A DNA stretch of 64,000 nt from Streptomyces sp. NRRL F-2580 (GTDB lineage Bacteria; Actinomycetota; Actinomycetes; Streptomycetales; Streptomycetaceae): assembly GCF_000720115.1 (NCBI RefSeq), contig NZ_JOIR01000029.1, positions 1-64,000 of the forward strand. Direction: 5' to 3'. The position numbers were made by a program, and so were the translations under genes. Shown here one piece after another: positions 33,119 to 43,711 of the stretch. The notes beneath the pieces were generated by a model. The model had not been told where the DNA came from and searched no databases. It saw only the letters and a list, made by a program, of their open reading frames with translations. Within the stretch, counting starts at the first letter, position 1. The number at the start of each line of letters is the position of its first letter.

Positions 33119-34388
33119 CGGCCGGCTTGCGGTCCAGGCCGCGCCAGGCGGGGAAGACCAGCGGGGCGAGCGTCGTCAGCAGGTAGGTGCCGCCGAACAG
33201 CAGCAGCGCCCGGCCGACCCCGAACCCGTCGACCAGCAGGCCCGCCGCCAGGCCGCCCAGCGGCATGGTCAGCTCACAGCCGGCCGTGGTCACCCCCGCG
33301 ACGCGGCTGCGCAGCTCCTCCGGCACCTGCTCGTACATGACCGTCGTCAGGATCGGGTTGAGCACGCCCGCGCCCAGCCCGGCCAGGGCCATCGTCACCG
33401 CGAGGGGCAGCGGGGTGTCGGTGACGGCGGCCACCACGTACCGGGTCGCCCCGGCGAGCAGGAAGGCTCCGGCGAAGACGGCCCGGCGCGGGAACCGCTC
33501 GCCCCACATCCCGTAGAACAGGGCGCCCAGCAGTGCGAAGCCGCCGAAGAGGGAGATCATCAGGCCGAGCGTGGTGGCGCCGCCGAGGGCGTCCCGGCCG
33601 TGCACGGGCAGCAGTACCGAGGACCAGCCCTGGTCCAGGCCGTTGGTCATCATGACCATCACCGTGATGCCCAGCAGCAGCCGGGAGCGGGTCAGGAAGG
33701 CCCAGCCCTCGGCCAGTTCGGCGCGGTACGCCGTGAAGGACGCCTTCCCGGCGGCCCGTTGCGGCTCGGCGGCCGGGACCCCGCGCAGGAACACGGCGAC
33801 CAGCAGCGCCGACGCCCCGAAGGTCGCCGCGTCCAGCAGCAGTACGGTCTCGGCGCCGAAGGCCGCGATCAGTACGCCGGCCACGGCGGCCCCGATCATC
33901 CGGGCCCCGCGCGAGACCGCGTCGTAGAGGCCGGCCGCCCGGGTGATGGTGGTGCCCGCGTGCTGGGCCAGGTTCGGCAGGAGCACGCCCCGGGCGGTCA
34001 GGCCCGGGGTGTGCACGAGGCCGCCGAGGGCCATCAGTGCGCACAGCATCCAGAATTCCAGCACGCCGGCGTGGTGCAGCAGGGGGATCGCACCGACCGC
34101 CAGACCGCTGATCAGGTCGGAGGCGACGGAGACCCGGCGACGCCCGATCCGGTCGATGACCGGGCCGCCGACCAGGGCCGCCACGACGACGGGCAGGGTG
34201 GCGCAGAAGGCGACGACCCCGGCCCGCCCGGCGCTGCCGGTGGTCTGCAGCACGAACCACGGGACGCCGATGAGGGTCAGTGAACTTCCGGCTATGGAGA
34301 TGGTGTTGGCGGCCAGTACGGCGATCAGCGGGCGCTTGTCCGTACGGCGCTCCGCGCGCGGCGGCCCGTCGGGGAGTAAGGCGTGCAC
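33057..34388 (-). CDS. MFS efflux transporter (DHA3-like)
   Basis: The protein has 443 residues from the GTG at 34388, with GGAG upstream. About 12 hydrophobic helices are present, with the motif A-like DRIGRRRVSVASD after helix 2. It resembles macrolide-efflux type MFS proteins. It lies 76 bp downstream of the ArsR-type regulator on the same strand, so regulator and pump probably form an inducible unit. The substrate is unknown. Confidence 0.85.
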   Translation of the reverse strand: MHALLPDGPPRAERRTDKRPLIAVLAANTISIAGSSLTLIGVPWFVLQTTGSAGRAGVVAFCATLPVVVAALVGGPVIDRIGRRRVSVASDLISGLAVGAIPLLHHAGVLEFWMLCALMALGGLVHTPGLTARGVLLPNLAQHAGTTITRAAGLYDAVSRGARMIGAAVAGVLIAAFGAETVLLLDAATFGASALLVAVFLRGVPAAEPQRAAGKASFTAYRAELAEGWAFLTRSRLLLGITVMVMMTNGLDQGWSSVLLPVHGRDALGGATTLGLMISLFGGFALLGALFYGMWGERFPRRAVFAGAFLLAGATRYVVAAVTDTPLPLAVTMALAGLGAGVLNPILTTVMYEQVPEELRSRVAGVTTAGCELTMPLGGLAAGLLVDGFGVGRALLLFGGTYLLTTLAPLVFPAWRGLDRKPAVSRTERPLPASARAGSSPRP

Positions 34389-34464
34389 AGCAGGGCTCCT
34401 GGGATGGGTGGGGAAGAGGTGGCGGGGGCCCCGGGGATCCCGGGGTGACGGGTGTGGCGAGCCG

Positions 34465-35073
34465 CTACTCGGCCGTCTCGCGCGGGAAGGCGTGCGTGTG
34501 GAAGCGGACCGCCTTCGTGCCCTCCGAGGCCGGCAGGTCGCGATAGCTGTTGATCAGGTCGTGCATTTTGTGGATCAGTTCGTGGCTCTGCTCGGGGGTC
34601 AGGTGCAGGGTGAAGTCGCTCATGTCCGCGCCGCGCCGCCACTGCGTGGGCCAGTTGTGGGCGTTGCCGAGCCAGGTGCTCAGCTCCTGGGTGTGGATCG
34701 TCGCGATCTCGTGCAGGAAGAGGTCCGCCGCGCCGCGCACGGCCGGGTCCTCGTCGAGCGTCAGCGTCTCGTCGAACGCCGTGCCGTCGTACACGGCCCG
34801 CCACCAGCGTTCGCGGCCCTTGCCGCGCTCGGGCGCGTCCTCGACGAACCCGTGCGCCGCGAGCTGGCGCAGGTGGTAGCTGGTGGCGCCGCTCGACTCC
34901 CCGAGCCGGTCGGCCAGCTGGGAGGCGGTCGCGGGGCCGTCGTGGCGCAGGGCGCCCAGCAGGCGGATGCGCAGGGGATGGGCGAGGCCGCGCAGTGAAC
35001 GGGCGTCGAGCGTACGGACGTTGGGCTCTGCGGGGCCCGCAGGCCCTGCGGGTTCCACCGGCTTCTCGGGCAT
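34465..35073 (-). CDS. ArsR-like winged-helix regulator
   Basis: The protein has 202 residues from the ATG at 35073. An N-terminal Pro/Ala/Glu-rich tail precedes an ArsR-type winged helix (LAHPLRIRLLGALRHDGPATASQLADRL, SYHLRQLAAHGFVE) at about 30-95. A C-terminal helical domain of about 100 residues has several His, possibly for dimerisation or ligand binding. The start region contains three TTGCAA-like boxes at 14-bp steps (35089-35122). It probably represses itself and the MFS gene 33057-34388. Confidence 0.85.
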   Translation of the reverse strand: MPEKPVEPAGPAGPAEPNVRTLDARSLRGLAHPLRIRLLGALRHDGPATASQLADRLGESSGATSYHLRQLAAHGFVEDAPERGKGRERWWRAVYDGTAFDETLTLDEDPAVRGAADLFLHEIATIHTQELSTWLGNAHNWPTQWRRGADMSDFTLHLTPEQSHELIHKMHDLINSYRDLPASEGTKAVRFHTHAFPRETAE

Positions 35074-35088
35074 GGCTCGACGATAGGG

Positions 35089-35122
35089 TTGCAACGAGTT
35101 CTGTGCAAGGATTTCTTTGCAA
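35089..35122. promoter_or_regulatory. TTGCAA operator array for ArsR-like gene
   Basis: TTGCAA at 35089, GTGCAA at 35103 and TTGCAA at 35117 are spaced exactly 14 bp apart, directly upstream of the regulator start. The regular spacing suggests cooperative repressor binding. Confidence 0.6.
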
Positions 35123-35137
35123 CGCCTTCTTTGGACG

Positions 35138-35617
35138 TCAGGCCCGGGTGTCGTCCTCGGCCGCCTGCTCCACCAGCGGGATGATCCGCAGGGGCACGGG
35201 GTTCTCCATCACGATCGCCGTCGAGGCCCGCACGATCCCCTCGTACCCGACGACGCGGTCGATCACCCGCTGCAGGTCGGCGTTGGACCGCGCCACCAGC
35301 CGGCACAGCATGTCCCCGTGCCCGGTGGTGGTGTGCAGCTCCAGCACCTCCGGCACCCCGTCCAGGTGGGCCCGTACGTCGGCCCCCTGCCCCTGCTTGA
35401 TCTCCAGCGTGGCGAAGGCGGTCACCGGATACCCGAGGGCCGTCGGATCGACCTGCGGCCCGAACCCGCGGATGACCCCGTTCGACTGGAGCCGGTCCAG
35501 GCGGGCCTGCACCGTCCCGCGGGCCACGCCGAGGCGGCGCGAGGCCTCCAGGACCCCGATCCGGGGCTCGCGGGCGAGCAGGACGATAAGCCGGCCGTCG
35601 AGTTCGTCGATGCCCAT
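35138..35617 (-). CDS. hpdA: Lrp/AsnC regulator, probable HpdA
   Basis: The protein has 159 residues with GGAGG before the ATG. The AsnC helix-turn-helix (LEASRRLGVARGTVQARLDRL) is followed by the RAM ligand-binding domain (VTAFATLEIKQ, TTTGHGDMLCRLVA). It is divergent from the 4-hydroxyphenylpyruvate dioxygenase gene with a 141-bp shared promoter region. In S. coelicolor an Lrp-like activator, HpdA, sits next to hppD and responds to tyrosine catabolites. The symbol is transferred by position and family. Confidence 0.85.
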   Translation of the reverse strand: MGIDELDGRLIVLLAREPRIGVLEASRRLGVARGTVQARLDRLQSNGVIRGFGPQVDPTALGYPVTAFATLEIKQGQGADVRAHLDGVPEVLELHTTTGHGDMLCRLVARSNADLQRVIDRVVGYEGIVRASTAIVMENPVPLRIIPLVEQAAEDDTRA

Positions 35618-35659
35618 GGACGCCTCCGGGTGCCCACGCGTGCCCGTGGGTGGTCATAG

Positions 35660-36913
<1,254 letters not shown>

Positions 36914-36930
36914 CCGTTCCCAGCGGCTTC

Positions 36931-36958
36931 GGGCCCCCCGGCCGGCGCCGGGGGGCCC
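36931..36958. terminator. Terminator between hppD and TPR gene
   Basis: A perfect 12-bp stem (GGGCCCCCCGGC and complement) with a 4-nt loop lies between convergent genes and probably works in both directions. Confidence 0.75.
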
Positions 36959-37056
36959 GCCCGTGTCCGACGGCGTCGCGGCCCCGTGAGGGGAGGGCCG
37001 CGGCGCCGCCGGCCGGTCAGCGGGCCGGCGACGGGCCGGTCAGCCACCCCCGACGG

Positions 37057-38571
37057 TCAGCGGCCGGACGGAGAAGGGGCCGCCTTCGGCTCCTGGGACG
37101 CCTTCGGCGTCGGCTTGGGATTCGGCTTGGGCAGCTCCGGCTCCACCCACGGAGTGACGGGCTGCAGGTGCTCCGGGCCGCCCGGCGGCGGCTGGCCGAT
37201 CGCCGTCAGGGCCTCCTTGGCCAGCGGCCCGCGCAGCGGCGAGAAGTGCGGGTTCGTCCGCGCCGTCTCCTGCAGGTGGCGGCGGGCCGCCGCCACATCG
37301 CCGAGGCCGCGCTCGATCATCGCCCGGTGGTACGAGAAGTCGGCGCTGCGCAGGCCCTGTTCCGTGGCCTTCTTCGCGTACTCCAGCGCCGCCGCGTCCT
37401 CGCCCGCCCGGTGCAGGGCCCACCCCAGCGCGTCCGCCACCTGCACGCTCTTGTGCCGCAACCACTCCTCCGACAGCCGCCGCACCGCCGCCGCCGGATC
37501 GCCGTGGTCCGCCTCGTACAGGCCGAGGACCACGTCGTCGTCCACGCCGTTCTGCGCGTCCCGCGCCGCCAGCGAGCCGATCATGTCGTACGGAACGCGC
37601 GCCTCCTGCGTCCGGCCCAGCGACTCCAGCAGCTCGCCCAGTTCCCTGGCCAGCTGCGGCACCGGGGTCCGTCCCAGCGCCAGCCGGTAGTCCCGCACCG
37701 CCTCCCCGGAGCGGCCCAGCGCGGCCAGCGCACGCGCCCGGCCGCCCAGCGCCTCCGGCTGCGCCGGATCCGTCCGCAGCGCACCCTCGTACTGCCGCAG
37801 TGCCTCCGCCGCGTCGCCCCGCTCCCACGACAGCTCCCCGAGCCGGAACAGCGCGTACGCCTTCTCCGCCGGGGCCTTCGCCGCGCCCGCCGCCTGCTCC
37901 ATCGACACCACCGCGTCCTCGCGCCAGCCGCGGTCCCGGTAGACCTGCGAGGCCCGCACGTACGCCGCCAGGCCCGGTCGCAGCTCCAGCAGCAGCTCCA
38001 TCGCCTTCTGCGCGCCCTTGTAGTCGCCGAGCCCCGTGTACGCGTCCACGAGCACCGGGTACGCCGTCCACCGCTTCGGCGCCTGCGCCCGTACGAGTTC
38101 ACCCCACTTCCTGGCCGTCCCGAAGTCCCGGCGGGCATTGGCCAGCGCGCCCATGCCCGTCATCGCGTCGAAGTTGCCCTTCTCCACCGGGCGGACCTCC
38201 AGCGAGCGCTTCAGGGCCTTCTCCGCCTTCGGGAACCAGCCCGAGTCCGCGGTGCGCCGGGCCTGTTCGATGTACGCGGAGCCGAGGACCGCCCACGAGG
38301 CGTCGTCGTCCGCGTGCCGCGCGACCCACTTCTCCCGGTCCGCCACCAGCGCCGTCAGGTCCACCGCCGCCGCGGGAGCGCCCATGCCCACCGCCGACGC
38401 GGCGCGTTCGCTCGGCCCCGGCGGGCGGGCGTCGTCACCGGTCCGGGCGGGGCGGATCAGCAGGGCCCCGGCGATCAGGACCACGGCGACCGCGGCGGCC
38501 ACGAGCGTCTTGCGGCCGGTGAAGGTCACGGGCGGCGCCGGCGTCTGTGATTCCTCGTCGATACGGTCCAT
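37057..38571 (-). CDS. Membrane-anchored TPR protein
   Basis: The protein has 504 residues from the ATG at 38571. A short cytoplasmic N-terminus, one membrane helix (about 20-37), then many tetratricopeptide-like helical repeats (e.g. AYTGLGDYKGAQKAMELLLEL, LRQYEGALRTDPAQPEALGG, LGRSGEAVRDYRLAL) and a Pro/Lys-rich tail. TPR repeats scaffold protein complexes; the partner is unknown. Divergent from the FAD oxidase at 38717. Confidence 0.85.
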   Translation of the reverse strand: MDRIDEESQTPAPPVTFTGRKTLVAAAVAVVLIAGALLIRPARTGDDARPPGPSERAASAVGMGAPAAAVDLTALVADREKWVARHADDDASWAVLGSAYIEQARRTADSGWFPKAEKALKRSLEVRPVEKGNFDAMTGMGALANARRDFGTARKWGELVRAQAPKRWTAYPVLVDAYTGLGDYKGAQKAMELLLELRPGLAAYVRASQVYRDRGWREDAVVSMEQAAGAAKAPAEKAYALFRLGELSWERGDAAEALRQYEGALRTDPAQPEALGGRARALAALGRSGEAVRDYRLALGRTPVPQLARELGELLESLGRTQEARVPYDMIGSLAARDAQNGVDDDVVLGLYEADHGDPAAAVRRLSEEWLRHKSVQVADALGWALHRAGEDAAALEYAKKATEQGLRSADFSYHRAMIERGLGDVAAARRHLQETARTNPHFSPLRGPLAKEALTAIGQPPPGGPEHLQPVTPWVEPELPKPNPKPTPKASQEPKAAPSPSGR

Positions 38572-38659
38572 GGGGTCACTGTGCGTCAATATGAAGAGTT
38601 CACGGAGGTGCCCGAAGAGGGGCGCGGGCGTGTTCACACCGATGGTCCCGCGACGACCT

Positions 38660-38680
38660 CCCCCGGACTCCGTCCGGGGG
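38660..38680. repeat. Small 9-bp palindrome
   Basis: CCCCCGGAC-TCC-GTCCGGGGG, followed by more G/C inverted words up to about 38700. It lies in the 145-bp gap between divergent genes and resembles dispersed Streptomyces palindromes. Confidence 0.6.
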
Positions 38681-38716
38681 GACCCCCAGGGGCCCCCGAG
38701 GTGCCACGCTGGTCCC

Positions 38717-40099
38717 ATGGATGACGATCTCTCCGCACGTCTGCGAGCGAACCTCCTCGAAGGGCTCCCGGCCGACGCCCTGCTCACCGACCCCCAGGTG
38801 ACGGCCTCCTACGCCACCGACATGGCCAGCTTCTGCGCCGCCGGGACCCCCGCCGTCGTCGTACTGCCCCGGACCGTCGAACAGGTCCGGCACGTCATGC
38901 GCACCGCCACCGCCCTACGGATCCCCGTCGTCCCCCAGGGCGCCCGCACGGGCCTGTCGGGCGGCGCCAACGCCTCCGACGGCTGCATCGTGCTGTCCCT
39001 GGTGAAGATGGACCGGATCCTGGAGATCAGCGCCGTCGACCGGATCGCCGTCGTCGAACCGGGCGTGGTGAACGCCGTCCTCTCGCGGGCGGTCGCCGAA
39101 CAGGGCCTGTACTACCCGCCCGACCCCTCCAGCTGGGAGCAGTGCACCATCGGCGGCAACATCGGCACCGCCTCGGGAGGCCTGTGCTGCGTCAAGTACG
39201 GCGTCACCGCCGAGTACGTGCTCGGCCTCGACGTGGTCCTGGCCGACGGACGGCTGCTGCGCACGGGCCGGCGCACCGCCAAGGGCGTCGCCGGGTACGA
39301 CCTCACCCGGCTCTTCGTCGGCTCCGAGGGCAGCCTCGGCGTCGTCGTCCAGGCCGTCCTCGCCCTCAAGCCCGCGCCGCCCCGGCAGCTCGCGCTGGCC
39401 GCCGAGTTCCCCTCCGTCGCGGCGGCCTGCGAGGCCGTCTGCGCCGTCATGGAGGCGGGCCTGACCCCCTCGCTGCTGGAACTGATGGACCGTACGACCG
39501 TCCGCGCCGTCAACGCCCTCGGCAAGATGGGCCTGCCGGAGGCCACCGAGGCCCTGCTCCTGGCCGCCTTCGACACCCCGCACGCCCCGGACGACCTCGC
39601 GGCCGTGGGGGAGCTCTGTACCGCCGCCGGGGCCACCGCCGTCGTGCCCGCCGAGGACCAGGCGGAGTCGGAACTGCTGCTGCAGGCCCGCCGGATGTCC
39701 TTCCCCGCGCTGGAGGCCCTGCGGCCCGCGACGATGATCGACGACGTCTGCGTACCGCGCTCGCGGCTCGCCGAGATGCTGGACGGGACGGCCGCCATCG
39801 CCCGCACCCACGACCTGCTCATCGGGGTCTGCGCGCACGCCGGAGACGGCAACACCCACCCGATCGTCTGCTTCGACCCCGCCGACGAGGACGAGACGCG
39901 CCGGGCCCGCGAGTCGTTCGGCGCGATCATGGCGCTGGGGCTGGAGCTGGGCGGGACCATCACCGGAGAGCACGGGGTCGGCGTCCTGAAGAAGGAGTGG
40001 CTGGCCCGCGAACTCGGCCCGGTGGGGCTGGAGATGCAGCGCGCCGTCAAGCAGGCCTTCGACCCGCTGGGGCTGCTCAACCCGGGCAAGCTCTTCTGA
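38717..40099 (+). CDS. FAD-linked oxidase, GlcD/D-lactate dehydrogenase-like
   Basis: The protein has 460 residues from the ATG at 38717. The N-terminal PCMH-type FAD domain (VVPQGARTGLSGGANASDG, GGNIGTASGG, VAGYDLTRLFVGSEG) is followed by the C-terminal FAD-oxidase domain, with HAGDGNTHP and GEHGVG near its end. This is the flavin 2-hydroxyacid dehydrogenase family (glycolate or D-lactate oxidase). No partner subunits are nearby. The exact substrate is uncertain. Confidence 0.88.
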   Translation: MDDDLSARLRANLLEGLPADALLTDPQVTASYATDMASFCAAGTPAVVVLPRTVEQVRHVMRTATALRIPVVPQGARTGLSGGANASDGCIVLSLVKMDRILEISAVDRIAVVEPGVVNAVLSRAVAEQGLYYPPDPSSWEQCTIGGNIGTASGGLCCVKYGVTAEYVLGLDVVLADGRLLRTGRRTAKGVAGYDLTRLFVGSEGSLGVVVQAVLALKPAPPRQLALAAEFPSVAAACEAVCAVMEAGLTPSLLELMDRTTVRAVNALGKMGLPEATEALLLAAFDTPHAPDDLAAVGELCTAAGATAVVPAEDQAESELLLQARRMSFPALEALRPATMIDDVCVPRSRLAEMLDGTAAIARTHDLLIGVCAHAGDGNTHPIVCFDPADEDETRRARESFGAIMALGLELGGTITGEHGVGVLKKEWLARELGPVGLEMQRAVKQAFDPLGLLNPGKLF

Positions 40100-40143
40100 C
40101 ACCGGCCCCGCGGCCTGCCGTGCGCGGCCGGGACCGTCCGCCC

Positions 40144-40623
40144 TCACAGGTCCCCGTCCGCCGACTCGTCCGACGGCCACGGGTCGCGCAGCCACAGGTC
40201 GTCGGCGGGCGTCGGCGTGAGCAGCTCGGCCAGGGCCGCCTCCAGGCCGAGCCGCTCGGCCTCGGTGCCGGGCGGGACCATGCGCAGGGTGCGCTCCAGC
40301 CAGGCCGACACGGAACCGGCGGGGGCCTCCAGGAGGGCGTCGCCGTCGGGGGAGCTGAGCGCCATGCAGAGCACGGACTTGTTGTCGACCTTGGTGGGCC
40401 AGATCCGGACGTCGCCGTGGCCGCAGGGGCGGAACACCCCCTCGACGAGCAGCTCGCGGGCGAAGGTCCAGTTGACGGGGGTGCTGGAGCCGGTGTGGAA
40501 GGTGATGTGGACGGCGTACGGGTCGTCGGTGAGGTAGAGGAGCCGCGCCGGGACGGGGATGCTGCGCTCGGGGGACAGGACCAGCTTCAGTTCCAGCTCG
40601 CGCTCGATGACGGGGTGGTGCAT
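40144..40623 (-). CDS. ssgG: SsgA-like sporulation protein, probable SsgG
   Basis: The protein has 159 residues from the ATG at 40623, with GTGAGG upstream. It shows the SALP pattern: ELKLVLSPERSIPVPARLLY, DPYAVHITFHTG, WTFARELLVEGVFRPCGHGDVRIWP and ALSSPDGDALLEAP. SALPs direct septum placement in aerial hyphae. The neighbourhood near hppD matches where I recall ssgG in S. coelicolor, and the acidic C-terminal tail (PSDESADGDL) extends past the SsgB core. The paralogue identity is inferred from position. Confidence 0.88.
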   Translation of the reverse strand: MHHPVIERELELKLVLSPERSIPVPARLLYLTDDPYAVHITFHTGSSTPVNWTFARELLVEGVFRPCGHGDVRIWPTKVDNKSVLCMALSSPDGDALLEAPAGSVSAWLERTLRMVPPGTEAERLGLEAALAELLTPTPADDLWLRDPWPSDESADGDL

Positions 40624-40880
40624 GACGGCCTCACTTCGGTTCGGTGCGCAGGGCCTGATGGCGCCCCACATCCCGGGAGAGCGCCGATGCGCCCGACTAT
40701 GACGCGAGTTCGGGCAACGAACCGGAGATTGGCCGAATTCTGTCGGCTGACCGAAATTCGTCGTGGGGCGCGACGTTAGCTCAATGGCTTGGATTCTCCC
40801 GTTACCGGACCTGTCGGGCCGAGGTTCTTGGCTATGGTCCTCCCTTGCACAAGCCTCAAGCCACGATCGGAGTTGGGGAC

Positions 40881-42278
40881 ATGACGGCCTCCCCTGGTGA
40901 CGGCGAGCACGCGGCCCGCGAGGGCTACTACCCCGATCCGTCCATCCCCGGGTACATCCGGTACTGGAACGGTGCGGCCTGGGTGCCGGGCACGAGCCGC
41001 CCCGCCCCCGCCCAGGAGACGGGGCCGGTGTTCCTGGACGAGACCTCCGCGACCGAGGCACTGCCCGAGCCCGAACCGGTGCGCGTACGAGAACCGGAGC
41101 GCGTACGCGAGCCGGAACCCGCGGTGTGGCAGGCCGACCCCGTGCACCAGGCCGGCTTCGGCGGGCCCCGCGACCACCGGGTCTCGTGGGGCAGCCCGGC
41201 CGAGCCCGAGGCCGAACCCGAGGCCGGCCGGGCCGCCGCCCGGCCGGCGGGCATCTCCCTGGCCCGTACGCCGGCCGCCGCCGCGGCGCCCGCGCGCCTG
41301 CCCGCGGCCTCCATGGGCATCCTGTCGGCGCGCTCCCCGGCCGCGCAGGCCCCGCCCGCCCCGGCCCCGCCCGCCTCGGCCCCGGCCGCCCCGGCCCCGG
41401 CCGCCCCGGCTCCGTCCGCCCCCGCTCCGGCCCCCGCATGGCCCGACGCACCCGGAGCCGGAGTGTCCGGAGCCACCACGTCCTGGCCCGGGGCAGCGGC
41501 CGCCGCCCCGGCGCCCGCCCCCGCGCCCTCCAAGCCCGCCGCACCGGCCGACCCCGGCCCGGAGGCCGGGCTCCCCGCCGCTCCCCGCCCCGGCACCGCG
41601 CAGCCCGCCGAGGCACCCCGGCACGAGGTGTGGGCGCCGCGGCCCGCGGGCGTCCGCCCGAAGGTGCCGGCCCCCGAGGCGGCGGCCCCGGCGGAGCCCG
41701 GCACCAAGGGGTGGGAGCCGCGCGGGTCCGAGGGGGACCGCCCGGGCGACTCCGCTCGCCCGGCGGCCGCCAGCACGCCCCGGGCCGTCTTCGAGCGGAT
41801 GGCCGAACGGGCCGTGCGCCCCGCCGGGCTGACCCGCAGATTCGTGGCCCGCGCACTGGACTCCCTCGTCCTCACCGCCGTCGCGGCCGCCGTCGCCCGG
41901 CCCCTCCTCCCCGAGGCCACCGCGCACGTGCAGGCCAAGGTGGACGCCGCCCGCGCGAGCGGACGCACCACCACCGTCTGGCTGTTCGACACCACCATCG
42001 CCGGCCAGCTGGGCCTGGTCCTCGGCGCGGTCCTCCTCTTCGGGGTGCTGTACGAGGCGCTGCCCACCGCCCTCTGGGGCCGCACCCCGGGCAAGAAGCT
42101 GCTCGGCGTGCGGGTGCTGGCCACCGCCACCCTCCGCCCGCCCACCTTCGGCGCGGCCCTGCGCCGCTGGCTCGTCTACGCCCTCCTCGGCCTCCCCGGC
42201 AGCCTCTGGTGCCTCGTGGACCGCCCCCGCCGCCAGGCCTGGCACGACAAGGCGGCCAAGACCTACGTGGCCCGCTAG
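40881..42278 (+). CDS. RDD membrane protein with DUF2510 and Pro/Ala linker
   Basis: The protein has 465 residues from the ATG at 40881. The N-terminal DUF2510-like motif (GYYPDPSIPGYIRYWNGAAW) is followed by about 270 residues of Pro/Ala-rich, probably disordered linker, and a C-terminal RDD domain (RRFVARALDSLVLTAVAAAV, TPGKKLLGVRVL, RRQAWHDKAAKTYV) with about three membrane helices. RDD proteins are membrane proteins of unclear, perhaps transport, function. A second RDD gene follows at 42820. Confidence 0.85.
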   Translation: MTASPGDGEHAAREGYYPDPSIPGYIRYWNGAAWVPGTSRPAPAQETGPVFLDETSATEALPEPEPVRVREPERVREPEPAVWQADPVHQAGFGGPRDHRVSWGSPAEPEAEPEAGRAAARPAGISLARTPAAAAAPARLPAASMGILSARSPAAQAPPAPAPPASAPAAPAPAAPAPSAPAPAPAWPDAPGAGVSGATTSWPGAAAAAPAPAPAPSKPAAPADPGPEAGLPAAPRPGTAQPAEAPRHEVWAPRPAGVRPKVPAPEAAAPAEPGTKGWEPRGSEGDRPGDSARPAAASTPRAVFERMAERAVRPAGLTRRFVARALDSLVLTAVAAAVARPLLPEATAHVQAKVDAARASGRTTTVWLFDTTIAGQLGLVLGAVLLFGVLYEALPTALWGRTPGKKLLGVRVLATATLRPPTFGAALRRWLVYALLGLPGSLWCLVDRPRRQAWHDKAAKTYVAR

Positions 42279-42819
42279 GCGCCGGTTGGGTGTGCCAGGG
42301 CAGTCCCGCCGCGCGCCGCCGCCGGGGCTCAAACCCAGCGAGGCTGAAACACCGGGGCTCCGCCCCGGACCCCGCGCCTCAAACGCCGGCGAGGCTGAAT
42401 TGGTGCGGCGGGTGGTGCGCCCAGGCTGGAAGGTGCGGCTCAAAGATCGGGGCTCCGCCCCGCACCCCGCTCCTCAAACGCCGGAGGGGCTGAATGTGCG
42501 CGGCGAGGCTGAATTGGTGCGGCGGGGCCGAGGGGTCGGGGCAGCCGCCGGTTGGGACGGGGGTGGGTGTGTGTCGGGGTGATCCCCGCAGGGTGCCGAA
42601 CGCAACGAGGCTGCGCTCTCCGACCCCTCGTCACGTTCGGCGCCCGAGGAGACGCCCCGGCGCACGCCCGCCCCCGGCACAACCGGCCCCCACCCGACCC
42701 CGCCCGAGCGGCGCAGCCAACCGGCGGCGCAGCCAACCCCCGGCGCAGCCACCCGCCCGTCTCCCCCGAACGGACGCCGTCCCGTTGCGGGGGCGGCGGA
42801 GGCGGGTTCGACTCGGGCC
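42279..42819 (+). other. Intergenic region with dispersed repeats
   Basis: This 541-bp gap lies between two RDD genes. It contains two copies of the GGGGCTCCGCCCC...CCTCAAACGCCGG repeat (42354-42399 and 42449-42493) and related GGCGAGGCTGAATTGGTGCGG words at about 42390 and 42503. The right part is simple G/C-rich sequence without a supported gene. Confidence 0.7.
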
Positions 42820-43545
42820 ATGAGTACCGACCAGCCGCCGCCGGGCGAGTCCCCCGAGGAAGACCCGTTCCTCAAGAAGCCCCAGGAACCGACGCCTCCG
42901 TCGGGCGGTTCGCCGTACGGCTCGCCGCCGCCACCCCCCGGCAGCGGCGGCGCCCCGCCGCCCCCGGGAGGCCCGGGCGCCGGCGGATACCCGCCCCCGC
43001 CGCCCCCGTACGGCGGCGGTGACCCGTACGGCGGCGGCCACGGCATGCCCGATCCGCTCGCCGGGATGCCCCCGCTCGCCGACTTCGGCAGGCGGCTCGC
43101 CGCGCGCATCATCGACGTGCTGATCGTCGCCGTGCCGCTGTTCCTCATCCAGCTGGCCTTCGGCACGAACCGCTACATGGTCGAGACGGACCGGGGCGAG
43201 GACGTCAGCGAGGTCATCAGCAAGTCGTACAGCGGCAGCGGCCTGGTGATGACACTGATCTCGATCGTCGCGTACGTCGGCTACGACTGGTGGTTCACCA
43301 GGAAAAGCGGCCAGACGGTAGGCAAGAAGGCACTGGGCCTGCGCGTCGCGATGCTCAACGACGGCAGCGTGCCGAGCTCCAACGCGGCCCTGAGCCGCGC
43401 CGCCGTGCTCTGGCTGCCGACGCTGGTCTGCTGCTTCTGCCTGTGGCCGATCGCCCTGGTGGTCTCGATCCTCGTCGACAAGCCGTACAAGCAGGGCCTG
43501 CACGACAAGGTCGCCAAGACGGTCGTGGTCCAGGCCACCACCTAG
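42820..43545 (+). CDS. RDD family membrane protein
   Basis: The protein has 241 residues. A Pro/Gly/Tyr-rich N-terminus (about 1-85) is followed by an RDD domain with about three membrane helices (RRLAARIIDVLIVAVPLFLI, SGQTVGKKALGLRVAML, HDKVAKTVVV). It is paralogous in its C-terminal half to 40881-42278. A terminator follows at 43565-43598. Confidence 0.87.
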   Translation: MSTDQPPPGESPEEDPFLKKPQEPTPPSGGSPYGSPPPPPGSGGAPPPPGGPGAGGYPPPPPPYGGGDPYGGGHGMPDPLAGMPPLADFGRRLAARIIDVLIVAVPLFLIQLAFGTNRYMVETDRGEDVSEVISKSYSGSGLVMTLISIVAYVGYDWWFTRKSGQTVGKKALGLRVAMLNDGSVPSSNAALSRAAVLWLPTLVCCFCLWPIALVVSILVDKPYKQGLHDKVAKTVVVQATT

Positions 43546-43564
43546 CGCGGGCAGCGCGACACAG

Positions 43565-43598
43565 CGCGGGCGGCCGTCCTCCGGGGCGGCCGCCCGCG
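43565..43598. terminator. Terminator after RDD gene
   Basis: An 11-bp stem of CGCGGGCGGCC with its complement closes a 12-nt loop between convergent genes. Confidence 0.7.
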
Positions 43599-43617
43599 TC
43601 GCGTCGCGCTCACGTCC

Positions 43618-43690
43618 GCACCCTGCGCACCCCGCGCCCTGCGCACCCCGCGCACCCCGCGCACCCTGCGCATCACGCGCACCCCGCCCC
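43618..43690. repeat. GCGCACCCC-type simple repeat
   Basis: Irregular tandem copies of CGCACCC(C/T)GCG with a 9-10 bp period fill the gap between the terminator and the end of the small membrane-protein gene. The composition suggests slippage-derived sequence. Confidence 0.6.
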
Positions 43691-43711
43691 ATCCGCGCGG
43701 CGGGCGAAGCG

